Below are positions 45,815 to 53,845 of a stretch of 64,000 bases of DNA, in pieces. The DNA lies in assembly GCF_003605195.1 (NCBI RefSeq), contig NZ_QYOS01000021.1, positions 186,001 to 250,000 of the forward strand. The letters run 5' to 3'. Both the position numbers and the translations under genes were made by a program. Numbering within the stretch: position 1 is the first letter of the stretch; each line of letters begins with the position of its first letter. Under the pieces are notes generated by a model, which searched no databases, was not told the DNA's origin, and worked only from the letters and a program-made list of their open reading frames with translations. Source of the stretch: Aurantiacibacter odishensis. Lineage in GTDB: Bacteria; Pseudomonadota; Alphaproteobacteria; Sphingomonadales; Sphingomonadaceae.

Positions 45815-46780
45815 GTGCCCGATTCCCTGCCGCTTGCCGTAACTATCGGCGACCCGGCAGGGGTCGGCCCGGAAATCATCCTCGAGGCATGGTCCCGGCG
45901 CGACGAATTGCGCCTGCCCCCCTTCGTGGTTTGCGGCAGCGCCCGCGTCCTGCATATGGCAGCGCGCGGTCTCGGCATTGCTTTCCCCGATAGCCTGATC
46001 GTCGATGCGGGCGTTGATGCCGCCTACACGCCGGGAGAGCCGAAACGCGATGGCGCGGCGCTGGCCCGCGCGGCCCTCGCGGAGGCGCTGGAAATAGTGA
46101 AGTCGGGTGAAGCTGCTGGCGTCGTCACCGCGCCCGTGTCGAAAGCCGCGATCTACGCCGTGGACGATACTTTTGTCGGCCAGACCGAGTTTTGCGCCGA
46201 TGCCTGCGGAGCGCCGCGTGACAGCGCCGTGATGATGCTCGCCGGTCCCTCCCTGCGCACCGTTCCCATGACGGTGCATTGCGCCCTTGCCGAAGTGCCT
46301 GCGCGCATCACACACGACTTGATCGTGGATCGCACCCGGATCGTGGCCCGCGCGATGAACACCGATTACGGGATCGAGTCCCCGCGCATAGCCCTCGCCG
46401 GCCTGAACCCGCACGCAGGCGAAGACGGCCGCATGGGCCGCGAGGAGATCGAGGTCATCGCGCCTGCCATTGTGCAACTTCGCAGCGAGGGGATCGACGC
46501 CACCGGCCCGCACCCGGCCGACACGTTGTTTGCGCCGCACAAGCGTGGGACCTATGACGTCGCGATCGCAATGTATCACGATCAGGCGCTCGTCCCTCTC
46601 AAGACGCTCGATTTCGACGAGGGCGTGAATGTCACTCTCGGCCTGCCGGTTGTGCGCACCTCGCCCGACCATGGAACGGCCTTCGATATCGCGGGCAAGG
46701 GGATCGCTCGGCCCAACGCCATGATCGCGGCGATCCGCATGGCCGGAGAGATTGCCGCGCGCCGGGCTTCTCTCGGATGA
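45815..46780 (+). CDS. pdxA: 4-hydroxythreonine-4-phosphate dehydrogenase
   Basis: PdxA oxidises 4-phosphohydroxythreonine in vitamin B6 synthesis. The 321-residue protein has the start [14 protein letters not shown], the substrate region [36 protein letters not shown] (metal-binding His), [18 protein letters not shown] and [17 protein letters not shown]. Translation starts at GTG 45815, six bases after surA, and the stop overlaps the rsmA ATG by four bases. Length and motif set are normal. Confidence 0.96.
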   Translation: MPDSLPLAVTIGDPAGVGPEIILEAWSRRDELRLPPFVVCGSARVLHMAARGLGIAFPDSLIVDAGVDAAYTPGEPKRDGAALARAALAEALEIVKSGEAAGVVTAPVSKAAIYAVDDTFVGQTEFCADACGAPRDSAVMMLAGPSLRTVPMTVHCALAEVPARITHDLIVDRTRIVARAMNTDYGIESPRIALAGLNPHAGEDGRMGREEIEVIAPAIVQLRSEGIDATGPHPADTLFAPHKRGTYDVAIAMYHDQALVPLKTLDFDEGVNVTLGLPVVRTSPDHGTAFDIAGKGIARPNAMIAAIRMAGEIAARRASLG

Positions 46781-47607
46781 GCCTTCCTCCGCTACGCGAA
46801 ATGATCGCCCGGCATGGTCTCTCCGCCAGCAAGGCGCTGGGCCAGAACTTCCTGTTCGACGAACAATTGCTGGACCGCATCGTTGCCATTCCCGGCGATC
46901 TCGAAGGCAAGGCGGTCCTCGAAATCGGTCCTGGTCCCGGCGGCCTGACGCGCGCTCTCCTCCGCGCCGGTGCGCGAGTGACCGCCATCGAACGCGACAG
47001 CCGCTGCATCCCCGCCCTTGCCGAACTGGAGCAGGCATTTCCGGGCCAGCTACGCGTGCTCGAAGACGACGCCCTGGCCATCGATCACGCCGAGTTGATG
47101 GGAGGGCCCTTCGCCGTTGCGGCGAACCTGCCGTACAATATCGGTACCTTGCTGTTCACCAGGTGGATGGGCGGGGAGACCTGGCCGCCTGCGTGGTCGA
47201 GCCTGACGTTGATGTTCCAGCAGGAAGTCGCCCAACGGATCGTCGCGAAGCCCGATACCAGCGCTTATGGCCGGCTGGCCGTGCTGGCCCAGTGGCGCGC
47301 CGTGCCGAAGCTGGCGATGAAGGTTCACCGCAGTGCCTTTACCCCTCCGCCCAAGGTGATGAGCGCCATCGTGCATATGGAGCCGCGCGAGGCGCCTGCC
47401 GGCGTTTCGGCGCGGGTGCTGGAACGACTGACCGAAGCCGCTTTCGGCCAGCGCCGCAAGATGCTGCGCCAGAGCCTGAAAGGACTGCCCGGCGCGCTCG
47501 ATGCGCTGGAAGCCTGCGACATCGACAACACCCGCCGCGCGGAAACGCTCACCGTAGAGGAGTTCGTAACCGTCGCCCGCGCGCTTGGCGATCAGAAGAT
47601 GAGGTAG
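46777..47607 (+). CDS. rsmA: 16S rRNA dimethyladenosine transferase
   Basis: RsmA (KsgA) dimethylates the two adjacent adenines near the 3' end of 16S rRNA. The 276-residue protein shows the SAM motif [28 protein letters not shown], the catalytic motif NLPYNIG, and [14 protein letters not shown], with a C-terminal helical domain ([11 protein letters not shown]). The ATG overlaps the pdxA stop. The 3' end overlaps the convergent PilZ gene by 16 bases. Confidence 0.97.
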   Translation: MSLPPLREMIARHGLSASKALGQNFLFDEQLLDRIVAIPGDLEGKAVLEIGPGPGGLTRALLRAGARVTAIERDSRCIPALAELEQAFPGQLRVLEDDALAIDHAELMGGPFAVAANLPYNIGTLLFTRWMGGETWPPAWSSLTLMFQQEVAQRIVAKPDTSAYGRLAVLAQWRAVPKLAMKVHRSAFTPPPKVMSAIVHMEPREAPAGVSARVLERLTEAAFGQRRKMLRQSLKGLPGALDALEACDIDNTRRAETLTVEEFVTVARALGDQKMR

Positions 47608-48017
47608 GTGACGATCAGGTAGGCGGTGGAAAGTGCCGTAAGACCAAGCACAGAATAAACGGTGACGAAGCTTATCAACGACGCATCTTCCTCGATGCGC
47701 ACGGGTTCCGGCTTCTTGCCGACCCTCCGCTTCGCGTTGCGCCCGTCCATCAGCGAATGGGCATCTATCTTTTCGCCGAGGCGAACTCCGAAACGGCGGC
47801 CTTCGACCCAGCGAACTTGCCCGGCAACTTCGCGGGACTGGAAGTGGATCGTCACGAATTCGCCCCGTGCGGGCGGCTGCGCCATGTTGCCGAGCAGTCC
47901 GCGCGAGCTGACATCCGAAATGCGCGCTTCACGGCTGCCTCGAGAGTCCGCGAGTTGCGCCTGCAGCATCACGTTTTCGCGCTGTTCTGCCCTTGGCTGC
48001 CTGCCGCCTGCCAGCAT
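47592..48017 (-). CDS. PilZ domain protein with a C-terminal membrane helix
   Basis: This ~141-residue protein has a PilZ fold that likely binds cyclic di-GMP: Arg residues in [14 protein letters not shown] near the N-terminus and the DxSxxG motif in [11 protein letters not shown], then [17 protein letters not shown]-terminal hydrophobic segment ([20 protein letters not shown]) probably anchors it in the inner membrane, which is unusual for a small PilZ protein. I chose ATG 48017, which follows GAGGA at good spacing; a TTG at 48059 would add 14 residues. It could receive signals from the GGDEF enzymes of the window; that is inference. Confidence 0.8.
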   Translation of the reverse strand: MLAGGRQPRAEQRENVMLQAQLADSRGSREARISDVSSRGLLGNMAQPPARGEFVTIHFQSREVAGQVRWVEGRRFGVRLGEKIDAHSLMDGRNAKRRVGKKPEPVRIEEDASLISFVTVYSVLGLTALSTAYLIVTYLIF

Positions 48018-48172
48018 CTTTTCCTCACAAGAATGGGATTGCGCACGATCTAGCTGCAAAGCGTTAGGGCTTGGTAAAGCATCTGCGGCGGATTCCCCTC
48101 ATTTCTCCCGCTTCAGAAGCCGCTGGCGCAGGAGAGTTGCATTGGACCGCCCGAAGCGTCATGTGGTTTTCC

Positions 48173-49384
48173 ATGCAACCACTCTCCCAGACCGAACGCG
48201 ACCTCGTCTCCGGCATCGACCAGCAACGGATGTTGTCCCGAACGCAGGAGTGGGCAGCGATCAATTCCGGTACCGACAACCTCGAAGGGCTGGCCCGCAT
48301 GGCGCAGGCGCTGTCCGAGGCGTTTGCCGCTCTGCCCGGCGATGTAACCCTGCGCGATCCCGCGCCCGTCGTCGTTGTCGACGCCGACGGGAGAGAGGTC
48401 GAGAAACCGCATGGTCGTCACCTGGTCTGCAGCGTGCGTCCGGAGGCGGAGAGACGCTTTCTCCTGACCGGTCACATGGACACCGTTTTCGCGGTGGATC
48501 ATCCTTTCCAGGAACAGCAGTGGCTGGACGACGAGACATTGAACGGTCCCGGCACCGCCGACATGAAAGGCGGCATCGCAATCATTGCCGAGGCGCTGAT
48601 GGCGCTGGAAACCAGCGATGTGGCATCCAGCATCGGTTACGACGTGATGATCAATGCGGACGAGGAAACAGGCTCGCTCTCCTCCGCCGCGCTGATCGAC
48701 GAACTCGCGCGCGGCAAGTTCGCCGCGCTCACTTACGAGCCGAGCGCCCTGCCCAATGGCACGCTGGCCCATGCGCGCGGAGGCAGCGGCAATTTCTCGG
48801 TCACGTTCACCGGCAAGAGCGCCCATGCCGGGCGCAACCCGCAGGACGGACGCAATGCGATCGTCGCCGCCGCCGACTGCGCCGTGCGATTGAAAGCGAT
48901 GCAGCACGCCGACCTGCCGATCAATCCCGCCAAGATCGATGGCGGGGCAGCCAACAACGTCGTGCCCGATCACGCGATCCTGCGCTTCAATATCCGCCCT
49001 AAGACGACCCAAGCCGCCGAGGAATTCTCCCGCAATCTCGATGCCCTGGTGCAAACTCTTGCCAGGGAACATGATCTTGCGGTTGTCCTGCACGGCGGCA
49101 TTTCGCGTCCGCCGAAACCCGTGGATGAGAAGGCGCAGAAGCTGTTCGATCTCGTCCGCGATACAGGCGCTGCGCTGGGCCATACCATCGGCTGGCAGAG
49201 CACCGGCGGCGTCTGCGATGGCAACAACATTGCCGCCAACCACGTTCCGGTGGTCGACACCATGGGCGTGCGCGGCGGCAAGATCCATTCGCCGGACGAA
49301 TTCATGATCGCCCCCTCGCTCACCGAACGCGCGCAGCTTTCCGCGATCGTGCTGCACCGCCTTGCCACCGGAGACATGCTTTGA
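48173..49384 (+). CDS. M20 family metallopeptidase/hydrolase in the ast cluster
   Basis: This ~403-residue dizinc hydrolase of the ArgE/DapE/carboxypeptidase G2 family has GHMDTVFA (metal His and Asp), GPGTADMKGG (bridging Asp), NADEETGS (catalytic Glu and metal Glu) and the dimerisation domain with GSGNFSVTFTGKSAHAGRNP. It starts probably at ATG 48173 (MQPLSQTERD); ATG 48161 is possible, and no strong ribosome site decides. The stop overlaps the astA start, so it belongs with the arginine succinyltransferase pathway. It may perform the final desuccinylation normally done by AstE (inference). Confidence 0.85.
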   Translation: MQPLSQTERDLVSGIDQQRMLSRTQEWAAINSGTDNLEGLARMAQALSEAFAALPGDVTLRDPAPVVVVDADGREVEKPHGRHLVCSVRPEAERRFLLTGHMDTVFAVDHPFQEQQWLDDETLNGPGTADMKGGIAIIAEALMALETSDVASSIGYDVMINADEETGSLSSAALIDELARGKFAALTYEPSALPNGTLAHARGGSGNFSVTFTGKSAHAGRNPQDGRNAIVAAADCAVRLKAMQHADLPINPAKIDGGAANNVVPDHAILRFNIRPKTTQAAEEFSRNLDALVQTLAREHDLAVVLHGGISRPPKPVDEKAQKLFDLVRDTGAALGHTIGWQSTGGVCDGNNIAANHVPVVDTMGVRGGKIHSPDEFMIAPSLTERAQLSAIVLHRLATGDML

Positions 49385-50394
49385 GCTTCGTAATCCGCCC
49401 CGCTGCGACCGACGACCTGCAGCACCTTTACGAGATGGCCAAGCTGACCGGCGGCGGTTTCACCAACCTGCCGCCCGATCGCAATTCGCTGACCAGCAAG
49501 CTCGAAGGCTCGGAAGCGGCGTTCCTGCGCGAGGGGCAGGAAATCGTCGGCGAGACCTTCGTGCTGGTGCTGGAGAACACCAAGACGAACGAGGTGCGCG
49601 GCACGTGCCAGCTGTTCACAGCCGTTGGGCACCAGTACCCCTTCTATTCCTACCGCATCAACACGCTGACCCAGTATTCCAAGGAACTGGACCGGGCGGT
49701 GACGGCGGAACTGCTCAGCCTGGTGAACGATCTTGGCGGCACCAGCGAAGTGGGTGGGTTGTTTCTGCATCCCAACGAGCGCGCGGGTGGCCTCGGCCTC
49801 CTGCTGGCGCGCAGCCGCTATCTCTTCGTCGCGGCCCACCGCCATCGGTTCGGCAGCCGCATTCTGGCAGAACTGCGCGGCATTATCGATGAACGCGGCG
49901 GCTCGCCCTTCTGGGATGCCATCGGGGGCAAGTTCTTCGGCATGAGCTTCCAGGAGGCAGACGAGTTCAACGCCATTCACGGCAACCAGTTCATCGCCGA
50001 CCTGATGCCCAAGCACCCCGTCTATATCGCCATGCTGGACGAGGAAGCGCGCAAGGTCATCGGCCTGCCCCACCCCAGCGGTCGCGCGGCCATGCGGATG
50101 CTGGAGAACGAGGGTTTCTCCTATCAGGGCTATGTCGACATTTTCGATGGTGGCCCGACGATGCTGGCCGATACGGACAAGGTCCGCTCCATCGCCGATG
50201 CCCACCACGGCGAAGTGCTGGAAGACACCCTGGAAAAGGGCGAAAAGGCGCTTATCGCAGCGGGCGAGTTCAAAGATTTTCGCTGTTGCTACGGCGCGCG
50301 AGAGATTCGCGAGGACGGCATTGCCATCGACGCGCAGGCGGCGGAACTGCTGCACGTCGGCAAGGGAGACAAGGTCTGGAGTATCGCGCGATGA
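49381..50394 (+). CDS. astA: Arginine N-succinyltransferase
   Basis: AstA transfers succinyl from succinyl-CoA to arginine, starting the ammonia-producing AST pathway. The 337-residue protein matches AstA with FVIRPAATDDLQHLYEMA, LTGGGFTNLPPDR, YPFYSYRINTLTQYSKELD, GLFLHPNERAGGLGLLLARS and AELRGIIDERGGSPFWDAIG. The start is a TTG (49381) that overlaps the upstream hydrolase stop (TTGA), and its stop overlaps astB by four bases. Only one AstA subunit type is present here. Confidence 0.95.
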   Translation: MSFVIRPAATDDLQHLYEMAKLTGGGFTNLPPDRNSLTSKLEGSEAAFLREGQEIVGETFVLVLENTKTNEVRGTCQLFTAVGHQYPFYSYRINTLTQYSKELDRAVTAELLSLVNDLGGTSEVGGLFLHPNERAGGLGLLLARSRYLFVAAHRHRFGSRILAELRGIIDERGGSPFWDAIGGKFFGMSFQEADEFNAIHGNQFIADLMPKHPVYIAMLDEEARKVIGLPHPSGRAAMRMLENEGFSYQGYVDIFDGGPTMLADTDKVRSIADAHHGEVLEDTLEKGEKALIAAGEFKDFRCCYGAREIREDGIAIDAQAAELLHVGKGDKVWSIAR

Positions 50395-51644
50395 GCAAGC
50401 TCGTTGAAATCAATTTCGACGGCATTGTCGGACCGAGCCATAACTATGCCGGTCTCAGCCTCGGCAACCTCGCCGCGACGAAGAATGCCGGTGCCACCAG
50501 CTACCCGCGCGCTGCTGCGCTGCAGGGCGTGGCCAAGATGCGCGGCAACATGGCGATGGGACTGGCGCAAGGCTTCCTCCTCCCCCTGCCCCGCCCCGAT
50601 ACTGACTGGCTTGACGATCTGGCGGCCGACCCCGACACCGACCCCGCGCTGGTGGCAGGCGCATGGTCGGCCAGTTCGATGTGGACGGCCAACGCTGCCA
50701 CTGTCAGCCCCGCGCCCGATACGGCGGACGGAAAGTGCCACCTGACTGTCGCCAATCTCGTAACCATGCCCCATCGCAGCCACGAATGGCCTGACACGCT
50801 GGCGCAGTTGCAGCTGGCCTTTGCCGACGGCGATCACTTCGCCGTTCACAGCCCGGTCCCACCCTGTTTCGGTGACGAGGGCGCGGCCAATCACATGCGC
50901 TTTGCCGGAAACCACGGCGAGCCGGGGCTGGAAGTTTTCGTATATGGCAGGCCCGGCGGCAGGTTCCCCGCCCGCCAGCATGAAGAGGCGAGCCGCATCG
51001 TCGCGCGCAAGCACGGCCTTGATCCCGCGCGGGTGCTGTTCGTTGAACAAAGCCCGGAGGCTATCGAGGCGGGCGCGTTTCATAACGACGTGGTTGCCGT
51101 GGCGAACGAAGGCGTCTTGTTCACGCACGAACTGGCTTTTGCGGACCCGCAGGGCACATACGACACGATCATAGCGCGCTGTCCCGGCACGCAGGTGGTG
51201 GAAGTGCCCGCAGACCGCGTCAGCCTTGACGATGCGATCACGTCCTATCTCTTCAACGCTCAGTTGCTTACTCCGCCCTCCGGCGAAATGACGCTGGTCG
51301 TGCCGGAGGAATGCCGCGACAATTCCAACGTCTGGAACTGGTTGCAGGATATGCTGGCCAGCAACGGGCCGATCCGTCACGTGAACGTGGTGGACGTGCG
51401 CCAGTCCATGGCCAACGGCGGCGGCCCGGCCTGCCTGCGCCTGCGCGTCGTGGCAGACCCTGCAACAGTAGACCCGCGCTTCATGCTGGACGATGCCAAG
51501 GCGGACAAGCTGGAGTCCGTGATTGCCGACTACTGGCCGGAAACCATCGACCCAGCCCAGATCGGCGACGCGGAACTGGCCGCGACTGTAAGGACTGCGC
51601 GATCGAAACTTCTGGAAGTGCTCGGGATTGACGAACTCGCCTGA
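50391..51644 (+). CDS. astB: N-succinylarginine dihydrolase
   Basis: AstB hydrolyses N-succinylarginine to N-succinylornithine with release of ammonia and CO2. The 417-residue protein shows the start VEINFDGIVGPSHNYAGLS, GNLAATKNAGATSYPRAAA, FHNDVVAVANEGVLFTHE and the active-site Cys in SMANGGGPACLRLRV. Length and motifs match the family. The ATG overlaps the astA stop. astC (transaminase), astD (dehydrogenase) and astE are not seen in the window. A hairpin follows the stop. Confidence 0.96.
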   Translation: MSKLVEINFDGIVGPSHNYAGLSLGNLAATKNAGATSYPRAAALQGVAKMRGNMAMGLAQGFLLPLPRPDTDWLDDLAADPDTDPALVAGAWSASSMWTANAATVSPAPDTADGKCHLTVANLVTMPHRSHEWPDTLAQLQLAFADGDHFAVHSPVPPCFGDEGAANHMRFAGNHGEPGLEVFVYGRPGGRFPARQHEEASRIVARKHGLDPARVLFVEQSPEAIEAGAFHNDVVAVANEGVLFTHELAFADPQGTYDTIIARCPGTQVVEVPADRVSLDDAITSYLFNAQLLTPPSGEMTLVVPEECRDNSNVWNWLQDMLASNGPIRHVNVVDVRQSMANGGGPACLRLRVVADPATVDPRFMLDDAKADKLESVIADYWPETIDPAQIGDAELAATVRTARSKLLEVLGIDELA

Positions 51645-51652
51645 CGCCATTT

Positions 51653-51669
51653 GACGCCCGGTGGGTGTC
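51653..51669 (+). terminator. Hairpin after astB
   Basis: GACGCCC and GGGTGTC form a 7-bp stem (one G-T pair) with a three-base loop, nine bases after the astB stop. It is followed by GGTTTGTCTT, only partly T-rich. A modest terminator that would insulate the ast genes from the sigma-54 promoter downstream. Confidence 0.45.
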
Positions 51670-51673
51670 GGTT

Positions 51674-51697
51674 TGTCTTACACTCCTACCTGTCTTA
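51674..51697 (+). promoter_or_regulatory. Possible activator-binding direct repeat upstream of the sigma-54 promoter
   Basis: TGTCTTA occurs at 51674-51680 and again at 51691-51697, 17 bases apart. The copies lie about 77 and 60 bases before the predicted transcript start, a distance that could suit an enhancer-binding activator. The second copy runs into TTAACCAT, a CtrA half-site-like sequence. This is pattern only. Confidence 0.3.
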
Positions 51698-51723
51698 ACC
51701 ATAGAATCGGCGGAACTGCGTGC

Positions 51724-51740
51724 TTGGCACGGTAGTTGCG
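51724..51740 (+). promoter_or_regulatory. Sigma-54 (RpoN) promoter, -24/-12 type
   Basis: TTGGCACGGTAGTTGCG matches the sigma-54 consensus TGGCAC-N5-TTGCW except for the last base. The GG (51726-51727) and GC (51738-51739) are exactly 12 bases apart. Transcription would start near 51751, just before a ribosome site AAGAAAGG and the ATG at 51764. It needs an AAA+ activator, which is not encoded in the window. Confidence 0.75.
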
Positions 51741-51763
51741 ATGATATGCGTTAAGAAAGGTGC

Positions 51764-52018
51764 ATGATGCTGAAGAAGATTTCCCGCCTGTTTGTCATCA
51801 AGACCCGCTGGGAAGCCTATCTGATCATCTACGCCCTGGCCTTGGGCGCCATGGAACGCGGCACGCACTATCTCGATCGCTTCCCCGGCTGGGGCGGCTG
51901 GATGCTGATGGCAGCCTGCAGCGGCGCGGTATTCCTCGGCGGCGCGAAGATTCTCGATTGCCTGAGATACGAAAAGGCGGAGAAAGAGGCGGCAAAAGCA
52001 CGCGCCGATTTGTCGTGA
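51764..52018 (+). CDS. Small two-helix membrane protein under a sigma-54 promoter
   Basis: This 84-residue protein of unknown function has two hydrophobic segments (AYLIIYALALGAMERGTHYL and GGWMLMAACSGAVFLGGAKI) and a charged tail (LRYEKAEKEAAKARADLS). The first part, KKISRLFVIKTRWEAYLI, is basic. The sequence is reminiscent of other short sphingomonad membrane proteins but I cannot name a family. A sigma-54 promoter lies directly upstream and a strong ribosome site (AAGAAAGG) precedes the ATG. Its stop overlaps the next small gene's GTG by four bases. Confidence 0.8.
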   Translation: MMLKKISRLFVIKTRWEAYLIIYALALGAMERGTHYLDRFPGWGGWMLMAACSGAVFLGGAKILDCLRYEKAEKEAAKARADLS

Positions 52019-52248
52019 GAAAACCGCAGCATAAGCCCTTCCGCGAGAATATGCCCGGCAATTACTTGCCAGCCAACAGGGCTGGCTGGCTATACACGAT
52101 TGCCTTCGTAGTGACTGCGCTTGCTATCGTTCTGATCGGACATCGGATCAGCGATTGGCTGGAAAACTTTTGGCCCGCAGCAGTGTCATGGGTGCTGTTC
52201 GTGATCGTGACGATCGGCTTCGTGCTTTTCGCCAGGCGCCATAGCTGA
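52015..52248 (+). CDS. Second small membrane protein of the sigma-54 operon
   Basis: This 77-residue protein has two membrane segments (GWLYTIAFVVTALAIVLIGH and AAVSWVLFVIVTIGFVLFAR) separated by RISDWLENFWP. It ends in a short Arg-His tail. Translation from GTG 52015 overlaps the upstream TGA by four bases (GTGA), giving coupling; ATG 52051 is an alternative. It is not recognised. Sharing one sigma-54 promoter with its neighbour suggests a joint membrane function. Confidence 0.7.
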   Translation: MRKPQHKPFRENMPGNYLPANRAGWLYTIAFVVTALAIVLIGHRISDWLENFWPAAVSWVLFVIVTIGFVLFARRHS

Positions 52249-52256
52249 ATGAAGGT

Positions 52257-52282
52257 GGGGGTTTCTGTTGCTAGCTACCCCC
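52257..52282 (-). terminator. Hairpin at the 3' end of ssrA
   Basis: GGGGGT and ACCCCC (plus strand 52257-52262 and 52277-52282) form a 6-bp stem past the coding part of the tmRNA on the minus strand. There is no strong T run after it. It could be the terminator or part of the 3' processing site. Confidence 0.4.
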
Positions 52283-52605
52283 GGAGCCCCGGAATCCGCT
52301 TCTGTTGCCCGGTGGGTCCAACCGCGCTTTAGCTTTGTAAATTCAGTCCGTTAGGACATCAAATTACGCAGCGATTGCGAGTGCTTCGTTATCGTTGGCA
52401 CTTATAGGTTTTGAACAGTTTTACGGGTTACTCAGCCCGAGCAAAAACACCGTCTTTCAGCACACGTCGATCCTGGTTCGGCCCCGTCAGGAACGGCAGG
52501 AAACTGCCGTTTTTGGTGGAGCCGCCGGGTACTGCCCCCGGGTCCGCTGTACCTATTACACGGCGCACTTTATCGCCATAGCCCGCCGAAGCGAGCAAAC
52601 TCCAT
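52283..52605 (-). ncRNA. ssrA: Transfer-messenger RNA, circularly permuted two-piece form
   Basis: tmRNA with SmpB rescues stalled ribosomes and tags the peptide for proteolysis. Read on the minus strand, the acceptor piece comes first and ends in CGGCTCCACCA (CCA end at 52514). A short intervening hairpin (52513-52486) follows, then the coding piece starts with GGGGCCGAACCAGGATCGACG at 52485. GGGGCCG pairs with CGGCTCC over seven positions (one G-U), making the tRNA-like acceptor stem across the break. The tag frame (52399-52364) reads ANDNEALAIAA then TAA. The ANDN start and permuted order are typical of alphaproteobacteria. End points at the outer edges are approximate. This fills the 435-base gap between the small membrane genes and mscL. 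Confidence 0.88.
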
Positions 52606-52611
52606 ATAGGC

Positions 52612-52640
52612 GATAATCGCTTAATGTGAAGTGACAGCAA
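52612..52640 (-). promoter_or_regulatory. Likely promoter of ssrA
   Basis: On the minus strand, TTGCTG (52640-52635) and ATTATC (52617-52612) are 17 bases apart, giving a start near 52605 and an acceptor piece of about 90 nt. The boxes are imperfect matches to the sigma-70 consensus. An 11-bp direct repeat GACAGCAAGGG overlaps the -35 region (52633-52643 and 52653-52663). Confidence 0.5.
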
Positions 52641-52646
52641 GGGTCA

Positions 52647-52672
52647 GGGAGCGGACAGCAAGGGCCGCTCCC
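52647..52672 (-). terminator. Terminator hairpin after mscL
   Basis: GGGAGCGG (52647-52654) and CCGCTCCC (52665-52672) make an 8-bp stem with a ten-base loop directly after the mscL stop (minus strand). No T run follows, so it is inferred from position and stem strength; it separates mscL from ssrA. Confidence 0.5.
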
Positions 52673-52683
52673 CGTGCAGACCC

Positions 52684-53160
52684 CTAGCCCATCGGGCCTT
52701 TCCCCGGCGCGGCAGGTGCCCCGCCTTTCAGCGTGTCGCGAATTTCGGCGAGCAGTTCAATTTCGGTCGGGCCGGCGGGCTCTTCTGCCGCCGCTGCTTC
52801 CTCTTCCTTCTTCTCGAACCGCTCCTGCACCCGCTTGGTGTAGCGGACCAGCATGAAGATCACGAAAGCCAGGATCACGAAGTTAATCACGGTGGAAACG
52901 AAGTTGCCCCATGCCAGCACGTTCGCCCCCGCCTCGCGCGCGGCTTCCAGCGACATTCCGGGCTCGATCATGTCACCGCCTGCCAGCACGATGTACTTGT
53001 CGCTGAAATCGACATTGCCGAAGATCGCGCCGACGAGCGGCATGATGATGTCCGCCGTCATGCTGGCGACGATCAGGGCGAAGGCCCCGGCGATGATGAC
53101 CGCCACGGCCAGTTCCATCACATTGCCCTTGGCAATGAATTCCTTGAATTCCTTCAGCAC
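52684..53160 (-). CDS. mscL: Large-conductance mechanosensitive channel MscL, copy A
   Basis: MscL opens a wide pore when membrane tension is high, releasing solutes during osmotic downshock. The 158-residue protein has the N-terminal amphipathic helix (LKEFKEFIAKGNVMELAV), the pore helix VIIAGAFALIVASMTADIIMP, the second membrane helix around NFVSTVINFVILAFVIFMLV and a charged C-terminal helix ending in IELLAEIRDTLKG. The true start is GTG 53160 after AAGGGGA; the open frame extends further without a membrane protein N-terminus. The periplasmic loop is longer than in E. coli. It lies just downstream of a second mscL. Confidence 0.92.
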   Translation of the reverse strand: MLKEFKEFIAKGNVMELAVAVIIAGAFALIVASMTADIIMPLVGAIFGNVDFSDKYIVLAGGDMIEPGMSLEAAREAGANVLAWGNFVSTVINFVILAFVIFMLVRYTKRVQERFEKKEEEAAAAEEPAGPTEIELLAEIRDTLKGGAPAAPGKGPMG

Positions 53161-53236
53161 CGACTGGTCCCCTTCCTCGTCCTGTTGAACCGGCCCGAAG
53201 GTTGCCGGAAAGAGGAAAGGTTGCAAGAGGTCGCGA

Positions 53237-53707
53237 TCAGGGCTGCGCCGGTTTTCCGCGCATTTCCGCCAGAATCTGCTTCAGCACGTCGAGCTGCGGA
53301 TCGGTGGGGATGTCCCCTTCTTCCGAGCTGTCCGCCGCCTGCTTCTGCTTTTCCTGCATCTCGTCCAGCACCCGGTTCACCGTGCGCAGGATGAAAAACA
53401 GCGCCAGCGCGATGATGAGGAAATCCACCGTCTGGGTGATAAAATCGCCGTAGCCGATCATCGCCACCCCGGCCTCTTTCAACTGCGCGTAATTGGTGAC
53501 GCTGCCTTCGTAGCCCTCCGGTATCTCGCCAAGCCGCACGAACCAGTTGGAAAAGTCGATATCGCCGAAAATCCAGCCGATCACCGGCATGATCATACTC
53601 TCATTCAGCGAAGTCACGATCCGCCCGAAAGCCGCGCCGATAATGACGCCAACGGCAAGGTCCAGCACGTTGCCGCGAGCTATGAATTTCTTGAATTCGG
53701 TGAACAT
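53237..53707 (-). CDS. mscL: Large-conductance mechanosensitive channel MscL, copy B
   Basis: This 156-residue MscL begins MFTEFKKFIARGNVLDLAV, followed by the pore helix GVIIGAAFGRIVTSLNESMI and IMPVIGWIFGDIDFSNWFV. The second membrane helix is GDFITQTVDFLIIALALFFI with RTVNRVLDEMQ after it. The loop holds an extra EIPEGYEGSVTNYAQL. It shares the family core with copy A but differs in the loop and tail (PTDPQLDVLKQILAEMRG), so the two channels may differ in gating. It is 76 bases from copy A on the same strand and is divergent from lemA. Confidence 0.94.
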   Translation of the reverse strand: MFTEFKKFIARGNVLDLAVGVIIGAAFGRIVTSLNESMIMPVIGWIFGDIDFSNWFVRLGEIPEGYEGSVTNYAQLKEAGVAMIGYGDFITQTVDFLIIALALFFILRTVNRVLDEMQEKQKQAADSSEEGDIPTDPQLDVLKQILAEMRGKPAQP

Positions 53708-53780
53708 GTCCGTTCCATCCCCTTGTGATTACGCAATCGGTGTAACGCGAAAGGTTCAGGGAATGTCCCGGCGGCTGTTC

Positions 53781-53808
53781 TTGAACGCGCGCACCGCCGT
53801 GCTATATA
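53781..53808 (+). promoter_or_regulatory. Candidate sigma-70 promoter of the LemA-TPM operon
   Basis: TTGAAC (53781-53786) and TATATA (53803-53808) are 16 bases apart, about 38 bases before the LemA ATG (53846). A ribosome site GGAGGG precedes that ATG. The boxes are good but read by eye. Confidence 0.5.
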
Positions 53809-53845
53809 GACAATACACCAAGTGCATTGGAGGGAATACAGGGTC

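Noticed and set aside
51694-51702. A CtrA binding site (TTAACCAT) before the small membrane operon
   Set aside because: Only one half-site is present with no second TTAA at the right distance, so it is noted only as part of the repeat.
52428-52640. A 70-codon minus-strand open frame over the intergenic gap
   Set aside because: It lies within the tmRNA gene; the RNA structure and tag frame explain the sequence better.
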